A stretch of DNA of 64,000 bases. It comes from Amycolatopsis mediterranei (GTDB taxonomy: Bacteria > Actinomycetota > Actinomycetes > Mycobacteriales > Pseudonocardiaceae). The stretch's first letter is position 1. Each line of letters begins with the position of its first letter. Location of the stretch: positions 4,865,076-4,929,075 of the forward strand of contig NZ_CP100416.1 of assembly GCF_026017845.1 (NCBI RefSeq). Direction: 5' to 3'. The translations under genes were made by a program, and so were the position numbers. Under the pieces are notes generated by a model. The model did no database searches. It had not been told where the DNA came from and worked only from the letters and a program-made list of their open reading frames with translations. Below, in pieces: positions 32,434 to 40,721 of the stretch.

Positions 32434-33455
32434 CAGCGGGCCAGCCGCCGCGCCAGCCAGGCCAGCGAAAGCGGGTACCGGTAGTCGATCCCGCCGTGGC
32501 CGGCGTCGAACAGCTCGAAGTGGAGGCGGTCGTCCGGCAGGCCTGCCCGGGCCACCTCCGCCCGGAACGCCTCCGCGCCGAGGTCGAGGAAGTACTCGTC
32601 GCTCGTGCCCGCGTCGATCCACACCGCGCGCAGCGAGCGGACCGCCTCCGCGTGGCCCGCCACCATCCGGACCGGGTCCCAATCCAGCCAGCGCTGCCAC
32701 TGCTCCGGCCGCAGCGCGCCGCTCTGCGGGTCGAACGGCAGCTCCGGCGTCCCGTCGTCCCGGGCCGAGAAGCACGCCGAGACGCCCAGGATCATCAGCA
32801 GGGTGGCGTCTTCGGGCTTGGTGAACGCCGGCCGGCTCCGGAAGTCCGCCCACCACGCCTGGATGTCCTGGTCGTACCCGCGCAGCGCGCGGACCGCCTT
32901 GCCGAAGTCGGGGATGTAGGACAGCTCGTACAGCGCGTCGCCCGCGTGCGTGGCCAGCGCGCCGAACAGCTCCGGCCGCAGCATCGGCGTGATCATCGCG
33001 CCGAACCCGCCCGACGACTTGCCCGCGATCGCGCGGGACTCGCGGCCGGGCAGCGTCCGGTAGTGCTCGTCGACCCACGGCACGATCTCGTCGCACAGGT
33101 AGGAGTGGTAGCGGCCGGTGCCCGGCGAATCGACGAACTGCGAGCCGCCGTACGCCGTCCACGCGTCGACGTACACCACCACGCACCCCGGCGCGCCGTC
33201 GGCGAAGACGGCGTCGGCCGTCTCCACGAACGGCTGCCGGAACGGCGTCCGGTTGGCCCACATCGCCAGGTGCCCGGTGTAGCCCTGGATGACGTAGACC
33301 GCCGGGTAGCGCTCGTCGCCGTCGTCGTAGCCGGGCGGGACGTACACCCACAGCGGCCGTTCGTGCGGGTCGCCGAGCGGATTGCCGCGCAGCAGCGTGG
33401 AAGTGACGGTGTGCCGGTCGAGCCGGCCGGCGAGTTCGCCGTCCCAGGGCAGCAT
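32433..33455 (-). CDS. Esterase D-like alpha/beta hydrolase
   Basis: A 340-residue putative esterase of the PF00756 (esterase D/Fes) type: PLWVYVPPGYDDGDERYPAVYVIQGYTG, the nucleophile elbow IAGKSSGGFGA (about 143-153), a lid-like region, WIDAGTSDEYFLDLG and FDAGHGGIDYR with the catalytic His. ATG 33455 is preferred over TTG 33467. The next hydrolase gene begins where this one stops. No signal peptide is seen. Polyester, carbohydrate-ester or siderophore ester substrates are possible. Confidence 0.8.
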   Translation of the reverse strand: MLPWDGELAGRLDRHTVTSTLLRGNPLGDPHERPLWVYVPPGYDDGDERYPAVYVIQGYTGHLAMWANRTPFRQPFVETADAVFADGAPGCVVVYVDAWTAYGGSQFVDSPGTGRYHSYLCDEIVPWVDEHYRTLPGRESRAIAGKSSGGFGAMITPMLRPELFGALATHAGDALYELSYIPDFGKAVRALRGYDQDIQAWWADFRSRPAFTKPEDATLLMILGVSACFSARDDGTPELPFDPQSGALRPEQWQRWLDWDPVRMVAGHAEAVRSLRAVWIDAGTSDEYFLDLGAEAFRAEVARAGLPDDRLHFELFDAGHGGIDYRYPLSLAWLARRLAR

Positions 33456-33588
33456 GCGGCCAGTCAACCACGAGCCAACCGGTTGCCGGGGCTAAGCAAT
33501 ACCTCTTTTCGGCGCGTAGCGTTGAGCCGTTTCGGCCCGAAGTCCGTGTTGCGGACACGGTGGTGGACCGGGAGAAGCGGGGAAGACC

Positions 33589-34278
33589 ATGAAACATCCG
33601 GGGCCGTTGTTCACACTGCTCGCCGGTGTGCTGCTCGCCGGGGGGATCAGCGTCGCCGACCTGGCGACCGGGACCGGCGCGCCGCCGGTCGCCGGGGCCG
33701 CGAGCGCGGTGGGCGCCGCGAGTACCCCGGCGACCGCGCCGCCCGCGACGACGACCGCGCCGCCCGCGACGTCCGAGCCGCCGAAACCCGAAGTGCCCGC
33801 ACGGGCGGACTACGCCGGGAAGGTGACCGGAGGCGGCGCGTCGATCGCGGTGTCGGCGCGCGACGGCCACGCCATCGCCTACCTCTGCGACGGCAAGAAG
33901 CTCGAAGCCTGGCTCCAGGGCGTGACCGTCGGCGGCAAGCTGGACCTCCAGGGCGCCCCGGACGCCGGCCTGACGGGCAGCTTCGACACCACTTCGGCCA
34001 CCGGCACCGTGACGGCGGCGGGCAAGACGTACCGGTTCACCGTGCCGACGGCGAAGAAACCCGCGGGCCTCTACCGGGCGGCGCCGAAGGTGAAGGGCAA
34101 GGCGGCGAAGGTCGGCTGGATCGTGCAGCCCGACGGCAGCCAGGTCGGCATCCTCACGACGGACGAGGGCCCGGCGGCCGCCCCGCCGCTCGATCCGGCC
34201 GCGGCCACCGCGACTGTCGACGGCACCTCGCTGACCGCCGAGGCGATCAGCGGCCTGGCCGGGAACGGGGCCTTCTGA
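33589..34278 (+). CDS. Exported protein of the DUF6529/Rieske unit
   Basis: A 229-residue protein with an N-terminal signal anchor (about 5-25), an Ala/Thr/Pro-rich linker (about 35-68) and a globular outer domain (about 73-225) with IAVSARDGHAIAYLCDGKKLEAWL and GSFDTTSATGTVTAAGKTYRFTV. No family recognised with certainty, but the gene overlaps a DUF6529 membrane protein (TGATG) and is followed by a Rieske protein, an arrangement repeated in other actinobacteria. It may be the extracellular part of the same redox complex. ATG 33589 follows GGGGAAG. Confidence 0.6.
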   Translation: MKHPGPLFTLLAGVLLAGGISVADLATGTGAPPVAGAASAVGAASTPATAPPATTTAPPATSEPPKPEVPARADYAGKVTGGGASIAVSARDGHAIAYLCDGKKLEAWLQGVTVGGKLDLQGAPDAGLTGSFDTTSATGTVTAAGKTYRFTVPTAKKPAGLYRAAPKVKGKAAKVGWIVQPDGSQVGILTTDEGPAAAPPLDPAAATATVDGTSLTAEAISGLAGNGAF

Positions 34279-34829
34279 TGACCGCCCCGGCAGCGGGCCG
34301 CCGCGCCTCGGTCGCGCTCGTGGTGCCCCTGGTCGCCGGCGCCGTCGTCTCGGTGGCGCTCGGTGTCTACGGCAGCCTGCACACGCCGACCGGTGTCGCG
34401 GTGAACGTCGCGGGTTTCTCCGGTCCGCAGGCGGTGAAGGCGTGGCTCGCCACGGTCGTCGTCGTGCTCGCCCTCGTCCAGCTCGGCTCGGCACTGGCCA
34501 TGTACGGCAAGTTCGGCGGCGGCGCGCCCGCGTGGGTCGCGCCGGTGCACCGCTGGTCGGGACGGCTGGCCTTCCTCGTGTCGATCCCGGTGGCGATGCA
34601 CTGCCTCTACGCACTCGGGTTCCAGGCGTTCGACACCCGCGTCCTCCTGCATTCCCTGCTCGGGTGCTTCTTCTACGGTGTGTTCGTCGCGAAGATGCTC
34701 CTGCTGCGCAAGGACGGCGCGCCCGGCTGGTCGCTCCCGCTGGTGGGCGGCCTGGCCTTCACGGCGCTGGTCGGGCTCTGGCTGAGCGCGTCGCTGTGGT
34801 TCTTCACCCGGTCCGGTTTGACCTTCTAG
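34278..34829 (+). CDS. DUF6529 membrane protein, cytochrome b561-like
   Basis: A 183-residue protein with four or five membrane helices. The residues HRWSGRLAFLVSIPVAMHCLYALGF (helices 2-3) and LLHSLLGCFFYGVFVAKML have His positions spaced like haem ligands of cytochrome b561/ferric-reductase-like proteins. The family is called DUF6529. ATG 34278 overlaps the upstream stop. A Rieske gene follows after 17 bases, so electron transfer between a Rieske protein and this membrane component is likely. Haem binding is inferred from spacing only. Confidence 0.7.
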   Translation: MTAPAAGRRASVALVVPLVAGAVVSVALGVYGSLHTPTGVAVNVAGFSGPQAVKAWLATVVVVLALVQLGSALAMYGKFGGGAPAWVAPVHRWSGRLAFLVSIPVAMHCLYALGFQAFDTRVLLHSLLGCFFYGVFVAKMLLLRKDGAPGWSLPLVGGLAFTALVGLWLSASLWFFTRSGLTF

Positions 34830-34846
34830 CAGGCGGAGGACTGAAC

Positions 34847-35272
34847 GTGCGCGACGACGAAACGGATCCGGTGCTGGCGCGCCGGACGGCACTCGCGGTC
34901 TTCGGCGCCGGGCTGGCGGCCGGCTGCAGCACCTACGGCGGCAGTTCGAGCGGGACGTCGGCCGCCCCGGCGCCCGCCGGCACGGAACTCGGCGCGTCGG
35001 CGGACGTCCCGGTCGGCGGCGGCAAGGTGTTCGCGGACAAACAGGTGGTGGTGACGCAGCCGGCGGCGGGGACCTTCGCGGCTTTCTCGGCGATCTGCAC
35101 CCACCAGGGCTGCACGGTCGACACCGTCGCCGACGGCACCATCAACTGCCCCTGCCACGGCAGCAAGTTCACCATCGCCGACGGTGCGGTGGCCACCGGC
35201 CCGGCGTCGAAGCCCTTGGAGAAGAAGCCGATCACGGTCGCGAACGGCAAGATCACGCTGGCTCAGGCGTAG
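34847..35272 (+). CDS. Rieske [2Fe-2S] lipoprotein-like protein
   Basis: A 141-residue Rieske iron-sulphur protein. CTHQGCTV (about 85-92) and CPCHGSKF (about 104-111) carry the two Cys and two His ligands. The N-terminus has RRTALAVFGAGLAAGC, a Tat-like signal plus a LAAGC lipobox, so it probably sits at the outer face of the membrane. GTG 34847 follows GGCGGAGG. It closes a three-gene unit with an exported protein and a DUF6529 protein. It is small and lacks the extra transmembrane helices of QcrA, so it is not the respiratory Rieske subunit. Confidence 0.88.
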   Translation: MRDDETDPVLARRTALAVFGAGLAAGCSTYGGSSSGTSAAPAPAGTELGASADVPVGGGKVFADKQVVVTQPAAGTFAAFSAICTHQGCTVDTVADGTINCPCHGSKFTIADGAVATGPASKPLEKKPITVANGKITLAQA

Positions 35273-35380
35273 GCCTGCGTGGCGGTCGGGGCACCGATCG
35301 TCCACAGCGGACTGGACGGCGGTGCGCCGCGGTCGGTAAAGCGGTCGCCGCGGCCGGGCCGCTCTGGCATCATCGGGCCG

Positions 35381-36299
35381 GTGCGCCCGGTCGAGATCGC
35401 CTGCGACGAGTCGGGCTCCGAGGGCGAGAACCTCCTCGGCGGCGAGACGGACGTCTTCGCCCACGCCGGCGTAGATCTGACGCCGGCGGAGGCGGCCGCC
35501 TGCATCCGGGAGATCCGCGCCCGCATCGGCTCGCCCGCCGAGGAGTACAAGGCGAACCACCTGCTCCGCGCCAAGCACCGCGCGGTGCTCGAATGGCTGC
35601 TCGCCCCGGAGGGCCCGCTCGCCGGCCGCGGGCACGTGCACCTGACCGACAAGACGTTCTTCGCCGTGCGGGCCGCGGTCGACCTGCTGGCCGAGGACGG
35701 CACGGACGCGATGGCCCGCACCCTCCACCGCACGGGCCCGGCGGCCTTCGGCGCCGCCCGCTGGGAATTCGCGTTGACCGCGTTCACCAGCGTGCTGCGG
35801 TTGCGGCCCCGGCGCGGCGTGGCGACGTCGCCGAAGGAGTTCTTCGCGCTGGTGGACGAACTCGCCGCCGTTCCGGGCGAAGCCGGCGAGATCGTCGGCC
35901 GGTTCCGCGGGAGGCGGCGAGCGCGTGGCCGCCTACCGGGCCCGGCCGGCGAGCGACCCGAGCCTGGTGCCGGTGCTGGATCCGCTGGTGCCCGCGGTGA
36001 TCCACACGGTCCGGCACTGGAGCACCGGCGACGTCCCGGTCGCCGTGATCCACGACGAGCAGCTGGCCCTCACTGCCGAGCGCGTGCTGCAGCTCAAGGC
36101 CACCCTCGGCCCTCGCTTGGCGGACGTGCGGTTCGTCGACTCCCGCTCCGACGCCCGGGTCCAGATCGCCGACTTCGTGGCGGGGGTCGCCCGCCGCATC
36201 GCCTCCGACCGGCTGAACGGCCGCGGCGAACCCCGGTTGACCACGCTGCTGGCGTCCTTCACGGACGCGGACTCCGTCTGGGACGGCCCCGTCGGGTGA
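35381..36299 (+). pseudogene. DUF3800-type gene split by a one-base frameshift
   Basis: From GTG 35381 one frame reads VEIACDESGSEGENLLGG, then EEYKANHLLRA and LVDELAAVPGEAGEIVGRF, and then degenerates at about 35908. The +1 frame takes over at once (AGGGERVAAYRARPASDP, LVPVLDPLVPAVIHTVRHWS, VRFVDSRSDARVQIADFVAGVARRIASDR) to the stop at 36299. The DESG opening and the D-ARVQIAD ending match DUF3800, an RNase H-like nuclease fold. The shift sits at GGG 35909-35911, where removing one G restores one ~306-residue protein. Either a true pseudogene or a one-base sequence error; both halves keep good codon bias, so error or a recent mutation is more likely. Confidence 0.75.
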
Positions 36300-36310
36300 C
36301 CCGGCCCCGG

Positions 36311-36316
36311 TACCCT
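36311..36316 (+). promoter_or_regulatory. -10 box for leaderless sirtuin transcript
   Basis: TACCCT at 36311-36316 ends six bases before GTG 36323. This spacing is typical of leaderless actinobacterial promoters. No Shine-Dalgarno precedes the GTG. Confidence 0.4.
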
Positions 36317-36322
36317 GGCCTG

Positions 36323-37216
36323 GTGCGGACCCGGCCCACCCTCTCCTGGACGTCGGCGGACGCGCCGCTGCCGCGGACGTCCAGCCTCGACGAGCTGACC
36401 AGCGTCGTCGCGCGCGGGCGCGTCGCCGTGCTCAGCGGCGCCGGGCTGTCCACCGAATCCGGGATCCCCGACTACCGCGGCGAAAGCGGCAGCCTGCGCC
36501 GGCACACGCCGATGACCTACGACGAGTTCGTCACCAGCGCCGAAGGGCGGCAGCGGTACTGGGCGCGCAGCCACCTCGGCTGGCGCACGATCGCCCGCGC
36601 CGACCCCAACGACGGCCACCGCGCCGTCGCCACCCTGCGCGACGGCGGCTACGTCTCCGGCGTCATCACCCAGAACGTCGACGGCCTGCACCAGGCGGCC
36701 GGCACCGCCGACGCCGTCGAGCTGCACGGCAGCCTGGACCGCGTCGTCTGCCTGGACTGCCGCCGCACCAGCCCGCGCGCGGAACTCGACCGGCGGCTGC
36801 GGGCGGCCAACCCGGGCTTCATCGGCGCGGCCACCCGGATCAACCCGGACGGCGACGTCGAGCTGCCCGCCGACGTCGTGCGCGCCTTCCGGCCGGTCCC
36901 GTGCGCGGCGTGCGCCGGCGTCCTCAAGCCGGACGTCGTGTTCTTCGGCGAGAACGTGCCCCGGCCGCGGGTCGAGCAGTGCTACCGGCTGGTCGACGAC
37001 GCCGAGGCGCTGCTGGTGCTGGGCTCGTCCCTGACCGTGATGTCCGGGCTCCGGTTCGTCCGCCACGCGGCGAACGCGGGCAAGCCGGTCGTGATCGTCA
37101 ACCGCGGCGAAACCCGCGGTGACCGCTACGCCTCGGTGCGGGTCGACCGGCCGCTCGGGCCCGCGCTGACCGAGCTGGTCAGCCGGCTGCGCGAGGATCG
37201 CGGCCGAACCGCGTGA
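36323..37216 (+). CDS. Sirtuin (NAD-dependent protein deacylase)
   Basis: A 297-residue SIR2-family enzyme. VLSGAGLSTESGIPDYRG (about 37-53) binds NAD; ITQNVDGLHQ (115-123) and the catalytic His of ELHGS (H135) follow; a zinc module uses C143-C146 and C194-C197; FFGENVP and GSSLTVMSG complete the Rossmann part. The GIPDYRG and overall length fit the class II (SIRT4-like) sirtuins, which often show weak deacetylase and other deacylase activities. GTG 36323 suits the leaderless -10. Its tail overlaps the convergent mycothiol-type protein gene by 38 bases. The reading frame stays open far upstream only because of the DUF3800 frameshift. Confidence 0.9.
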   Translation: MRTRPTLSWTSADAPLPRTSSLDELTSVVARGRVAVLSGAGLSTESGIPDYRGESGSLRRHTPMTYDEFVTSAEGRQRYWARSHLGWRTIARADPNDGHRAVATLRDGGYVSGVITQNVDGLHQAAGTADAVELHGSLDRVVCLDCRRTSPRAELDRRLRAANPGFIGAATRINPDGDVELPADVVRAFRPVPCAACAGVLKPDVVFFGENVPRPRVEQCYRLVDDAEALLVLGSSLTVMSGLRFVRHAANAGKPVVIVNRGETRGDRYASVRVDRPLGPALTELVSRLREDRGRTA

Positions 37217-37754
37217 GCAGCCGGTCCTGGCGGGACGCGCCGGGCGGCGCGGGCGGCGGCTCGGCGAAGAACCGCGGCCCCAGGGCCAGCCCCGCGAAAA
37301 TCGTGTCGTAGTCCTCGTCGATCCAGGCGACCAGGCCCGGGTCCAGCGCGTCGTCGGCGCCGAGCGCGCGGGCGAGGTCCCAGGTGTGCACGGTGCTGTC
37401 GGTCGTGCGCACGGCCAGCGCCCGCCGTCCGGTGAGCTTGCCCAGGGGGTAGTCGACGACGCGGTCCAGCGCGCCTTCCTCGGCGAACGCGGCCGCGCAG
37501 GCCCGGACCGAGCCGGTGAACGCGGCGACGGGGTCGTCGCCGAGCGCGTCGGCGTCCCGCCGGGCGAGGAACTCCTCCCGGGTCGCTCCGCGGAGGAGAC
37601 CGACGTAGTTGAGGTTGCCGCGGGTCATGTGGTTGACCAGCGCCCGCACGTCCCACGCGGAGCACGGCGTCGGCGCGTCCCAGCCGTCCGGCGGCACGGT
37701 GCTGAGGTGGTGCTCGAAGCCCCGGGAGGCGAGGAGGAAGCGGTCGAGGAGCAT
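37179..37754 (-). CDS. TIGR03086/MDMPI-type (DinB-like) metal-binding protein
   Basis: A 191-residue four-helix-bundle protein in the mycothiol-dependent maleylpyruvate isomerase N-terminal-like superfamily (TIGR03086). The family opening is FEHHLSTVPPDGWDAPTPCSAWDVRALVNHMTRGN with the metal His, and STVHTWDLARALGAD follows with the second His; the C-terminus is DTIFAGLALGPRFF-like. Such proteins bind a metal and perhaps mycothiol; roles are mostly unknown. ATG 37754 is used; the 46-residue upstream extension is Pro/Gly-rich and lacks conservation. Confidence 0.82.
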   Translation of the reverse strand: MLLDRFLLASRGFEHHLSTVPPDGWDAPTPCSAWDVRALVNHMTRGNLNYVGLLRGATREEFLARRDADALGDDPVAAFTGSVRACAAAFAEEGALDRVVDYPLGKLTGRRALAVRTTDSTVHTWDLARALGADDALDPGLVAWIDEDYDTIFAGLALGPRFFAEPPPAPPGASRQDRLLTRFGRDPRAAG

Positions 37755-37914
37755 GGCGGCCAGTCTGGCGCGGGCCGCGGCGGCGCCGCTCGCGGATATC
37801 GGACGTGGTGAACGAGCCGGTCCGGGCGGGTGGGGGGAACCCGTCCGGACCGGCTCTGGCGACGGACCTCCACAGCCGGTCGTCGCCTGCAAGACGCGGC
37901 GGCCGCCCCGGTCG

Positions 37915-38370
37915 TTACAGCGGCTGCAATCCGGTCCAGGACCAGCGCGGCACGGCCAGCCCGGCGGGCACCTCGCCGGGCGGGCCCGGGTAGGTCAGCA
38001 CTTCGGCGACCGCCCACTCCATGTAGGACCGCAGCGCGGCGCGGAACTCCGGATCGGCGGGCAGACCGGCGTCGTCGGCGGCCTGCACGAAGCAGGCCAC
38101 GAACCGGCGGCCGAGGTCGCTCATGTCGCCGTTGCCGGCGTGCATCCGGAGCATCGCCGAGTGGTCGCTGCACTCCCGCGAGAACCGCGGCGGCCCGCCC
38201 ATGACCTCGGCCCAGTACCAGGCCAGCCGGTCGACGTGCTGCGGGTGCTGCCCGGGGTGGGAGAACGGGTGGTTCAGCTCCGGGTCGGCGAGGCAGCGCT
38301 CGTGGTGGGCGGCGGCCAGCGCGCGGAACGCGGGGTCGCCGCCGGCGAATTCGTACAGCGTCGGACGCAT
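37915..38370 (-). CDS. Group II-like truncated haemoglobin
   Basis: A 151-residue truncated haemoglobin. LYEFAGGDPAFRALAAAHHERCLADPELNHPF and HPGQHPQHVDRLAWYW start the globin fold; LRMHAGNGDMSDLGRRFVACF near residue 80 holds the proximal His. It probably binds O2 or NO and protects against nitrosative or oxidative stress. ATG 38370 is a normal start. No flavohaemoglobin or reductase partner is adjacent apart from the oxidoreductase gene 40 bases upstream on the same strand, with which it may share a transcript. Confidence 0.85.
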   Translation of the reverse strand: MRPTLYEFAGGDPAFRALAAAHHERCLADPELNHPFSHPGQHPQHVDRLAWYWAEVMGGPPRFSRECSDHSAMLRMHAGNGDMSDLGRRFVACFVQAADDAGLPADPEFRAALRSYMEWAVAEVLTYPGPPGEVPAGLAVPRWSWTGLQPL

Positions 38371-38410
38371 CCGCCGAGCCTGGCACGCCGGGCCGCCGGA
38401 AGCCAGGGCG

Positions 38411-39352
38411 TCAGCGCGCGCCGGCCGCGGCGCGTTCCGCGGCGGGGGAGAAGCCGCCGAGCGCGTCGACCGCCCGCCGGACGTCCTCGCTGACCAGGTC
38501 GTGGTTCAGCGCCGCGGCGGCGGACGCGCCCTGGGCCGCGGCGACGATCACGGTCGCCCGCGCGTCGACGACGTTCCCGGCGGCCCACACGCCGGGCACG
38601 CCGGTCTTCCCGGACGCGTCGACGTCGCCTTCGACGTAGCCGAGGTCGCGCAGCAGCTGGTCGTGCGGGACGATCCCGGTGCGGAGGAACAGCGCCGTCC
38701 GCGGCACGAACCGGGCCCCGAGCTCGACGCCGGCGAGGCGGCCGCCTTCGCGCCGGAGGGCGGTCACCACGCCGTCGACGACGCGGATGCCGCGCGCGTC
38801 GAGCCGTTCCCGGTCCTCTTCGGACACTTCGGTGGTGTGCGCGAAGTACACGACGTCCGGTGACCACTGGCGGACCAGCAGCGCGTGCTCGACACTCTCC
38901 GGTTGCGTGCCGAGGACACCGAGGGGCTGGTCGCGCACTTCGTAGCCGTGGCAGTAGGGGCAGGTGACCACGTCGGTGCCCCAGCTCTCCCGCAGGCCCG
39001 GGACGTCCGGCAGGTCGTCGTGGATGCCGGTCGCGACCAGCACGCGCCGGGCGGTCAGCTCCCGGCCGCTCGCCAAGCGGGCGGCGAAGCCGTGGTCGAG
39101 CCGGGTCACGCGGTCGTCGAGGAGCTCCACACCGTAGCCGCGCAGCTCTTCGCGGCCGATCCGGAGGAGTTCGGACGGCGGCAAGCCGTCTCGGGAGAGG
39201 AAGCCGTGCATGTGCGCCGCCGGCCCGTTGCGCGGGGCGCCGGAGTCGACGACCGCGACGCGCCGCCGCGCCCGGCCGAGCATCAGGGCGGCGCTGAGTC
39301 CCGCGGCGCCGCCACCCACCACCAGTACGTCGAAGCTGTCGTTTTCGCTCAT
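38411..39352 (-). CDS. Thioredoxin-reductase-like FAD oxidoreductase
   Basis: A 313-residue FAD/NAD(P)-binding enzyme. FDVLVVGGGAAGLSAALMLG (about 7-26) binds FAD; ATGIHDDLPDVPGL and CPYCHGYE (a CxxC pair, about 132-139) follow; GVLGTQPES starts the NAD(P)H domain; GVPGVWAAGNVVDARAT closes the FAD site. Such TrxR-like proteins reduce disulphides of small molecules or proteins, as in gliotoxin- or holomycin-like pathways, or TrxB. ATG 39352 follows GGTGG. A divergent XRE-cupin regulator lies 78 bases away. Confidence 0.85.
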   Translation of the reverse strand: MSENDSFDVLVVGGGAAGLSAALMLGRARRRVAVVDSGAPRNGPAAHMHGFLSRDGLPPSELLRIGREELRGYGVELLDDRVTRLDHGFAARLASGRELTARRVLVATGIHDDLPDVPGLRESWGTDVVTCPYCHGYEVRDQPLGVLGTQPESVEHALLVRQWSPDVVYFAHTTEVSEEDRERLDARGIRVVDGVVTALRREGGRLAGVELGARFVPRTALFLRTGIVPHDQLLRDLGYVEGDVDASGKTGVPGVWAAGNVVDARATVIVAAAQGASAAAALNHDLVSEDVRRAVDALGGFSPAAERAAAGAR

Positions 39353-39383
39353 GCCGCCACCATGAACCCGGCTTCGCGAATCC

Positions 39384-39399
39384 GACAACTAATGTTGCC
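39384..39399. promoter_or_regulatory. Small inverted repeat between oxidoreductase and XRE-cupin genes
   Basis: CAAC (39386-39389), TAAT, GTTG (39394-39397) form a compact inverted repeat in the 77-base divergent region between 39352 and 39430. Its position suits an operator of the adjacent XRE-cupin regulator. The arms are short, so this is only a candidate. Confidence 0.35.
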
Positions 39400-39429
39400 A
39401 TTTCCGGGACGAACGGGTTTCCTGGAAGC

Positions 39430-40023
39430 ATGACGGACGCGATCACCCAGGCCCTGGCCGAGGTCGGCCCCCGGCTCAAGCGGGTCCGCACGCAGCGGCG
39501 GGTCACCCTGGCCGACCTGTCGGCGGCGACGGGCATCTCGAAGAGCACCCTGTCGCGGCTGGAGTCCGGCCAGCGCAAGCCGAGCCTGGAACTGCTGCTG
39601 CCGATCGCCCAGGCCCACCAGGTGCCGCTGGACGAGCTGGTGGGCGCGCCGGAGGTCGGCGATCCCCGGGTCCGCCTGACCGCCCGCCGCATCCCGCGCC
39701 ACAACGGCGCGGCGATGACGGTGCTGCCGCTGACCCGGCAGCCGGGTGCGCCGCAGGCGTTCAAGATGATCCTGGAGCCGGAGACGGGCGAACCCGATCC
39801 CCAGGTCCACGAGGGGTACGAGTGGCTGTACGTGCTGTCGGGCCGGCTGCGCCTGGTCCTGGCCGACCGCGACCTCACGCTGGGCCCGGGCGAGGCGGCG
39901 GAGTTCGACACCCGCCTCCCGCACTGGTTCGGCGCGGTCGACGGCCGGCCGGCCGAGATCCTCAGCCTGTTCGGCAAGCAAGGGGAGCGGCTGCACCTGC
40001 GGGCGAAGTCCCGGCCGCGCTGA
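39430..40023 (+). CDS. XRE-family regulator with cupin sensor
   Basis: A 197-residue transcription factor. The N-terminal lambda-repressor-like HTH (about 14-68) reads LKRVRTQRRVTLADLSAATGISKSTLSRLESGQRKPSLELL; a cupin domain (about 95-185) includes EGYEWLYVLSGRLRLVLADRDLTLGPGEAAEFDTRLPHWFG, with the HE/PG-H pattern of the RmlC-type fold. Such regulators often sense small amines, amino acids or sulphur compounds. It faces the oxidoreductase and probably controls it. ATG 39430 is 27 bases after a potential -10. Confidence 0.87.
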   Translation: MTDAITQALAEVGPRLKRVRTQRRVTLADLSAATGISKSTLSRLESGQRKPSLELLLPIAQAHQVPLDELVGAPEVGDPRVRLTARRIPRHNGAAMTVLPLTRQPGAPQAFKMILEPETGEPDPQVHEGYEWLYVLSGRLRLVLADRDLTLGPGEAAEFDTRLPHWFGAVDGRPAEILSLFGKQGERLHLRAKSRPR

Positions 40024-40024
40024 G

Positions 40025-40161
40025 TCAGCGCAGCGCGTGCTCGGCCGGGCGATCCACAGGAAGACCCCCGCGGCCAGGGCGCCGAGCAGTGTCAGTGCGG
40101 CGACCCTCGCGAAGCGAGCCGGGTCGGGGGCATCGCGTTCCAGCCGGTCGGCGTGAACCAT
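40025..40161 (-). other. Possible small membrane protein with broken frame
   Basis: ATG 40161 opens MVHADRLERDAPDPARFARV followed by a hydrophobic helix LTLLGALAAGVFLWIARP. The frame then runs without stop into the antisense of the XRE-cupin gene. A one-base slip near 40045 would give PAEHALR and a stop at 40025, two bases beyond the end of the XRE-cupin gene on the other strand. This is what a small one-helix protein would look like, but evidence is thin. Confidence 0.25.
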
Positions 40162-40232
40162 CCGCGACGGGTGGTCTCCGGTTCGAGTGCGTGGTCCGCA
40201 GGCTTTCCGGCCGCGGCGTCCTCCGCGGGTCG

Positions 40233-40721
40233 TCAGCCGAGTTCGCGCTGCATCAGCAAAGTGTCCAGCCAGCGGTCGTGCTTGAAGCCGACGCCGCGCA
40301 GCACGCCCGCGTCGGTGAAGCCGGCCGCGGCGTGCAACCGCTGTGACGCCGGGTTGCCGGAGTCGACGATGACCGCGATCGCCTGCCGGGCTCCGGCGTC
40401 TCCGCACCGCTTCAGCAGCTCGTCGAGCAGCCGCCGCCCGTGGCCACGGCCGGCCGCCTGCGGTGCGAGGTAGATCGTCGTCTCCACCGAGAACCGGTAC
40501 GCCGGCTTCGGCCGCCACGGCGCGGCCAGCGCGTAGCCGAGGACCTCGCCCGCCTCGGCCAGCACGAGGAACGGCCACGCGCTCTCGCGGATCTTCGCGC
40601 GCCACTGCTCGGCGGTCGGCGGCGTGGTCTCGAACGTGACGACGGAATCGGTGGCATACGGCGCGAAGACGGCGGCAATGCCTTCGGCGTCGGCCTCCGT
40701 CGCTTCCGCTATAGTGGACAT
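40233..40721 (-). CDS. GNAT N-acetyltransferase
   Basis: A 162-residue GNAT acetyltransferase, like phosphinothricin-type acetyltransferases: TFETTPPTAEQWRAKI, VLGYALAAPWRPKPAYRFSVETTIYLAPQAAGRGHGRRLLDEL (acetyl-CoA site, about 65-105) and NPASQRLHAAAGF with the C-terminal GVLRGVGFKHDRWLDT. It probably N-acetylates a small amine such as a phosphinothricin-like or amino-acid substrate. ATG 40721 is chosen because TATGAT (40729-40734, minus) is a near-perfect -10, placing the start at the transcript start. The operator at 40711-40730 covers the start codon. Confidence 0.85.
   Translation of the reverse strand: MSTIAEATEADAEGIAAVFAPYATDSVVTFETTPPTAEQWRAKIRESAWPFLVLAEAGEVLGYALAAPWRPKPAYRFSVETTIYLAPQAAGRGHGRRLLDELLKRCGDAGARQAIAVIVDSGNPASQRLHAAAGFTDAGVLRGVGFKHDRWLDTLLMQRELG

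Noticed and set aside
31567..34614. A single 1015-aa minus-strand ORF
   Set aside because: Only 31567-32433 is a real hydrolase; the remainder is antisense of the esterase, redox and exported genes.
34847..35272. QcrA-type respiratory Rieske subunit
   Set aside because: At 141 residues it lacks the N-terminal membrane helices of actinobacterial QcrA and its partners qcrB/qcrC.
35279..37216. A 645-aa fusion of a DUF3800 domain with a sirtuin
   Set aside because: The reading frame is kept only because of the one-base shift; the sirtuin has its own leaderless promoter and start at 36323.
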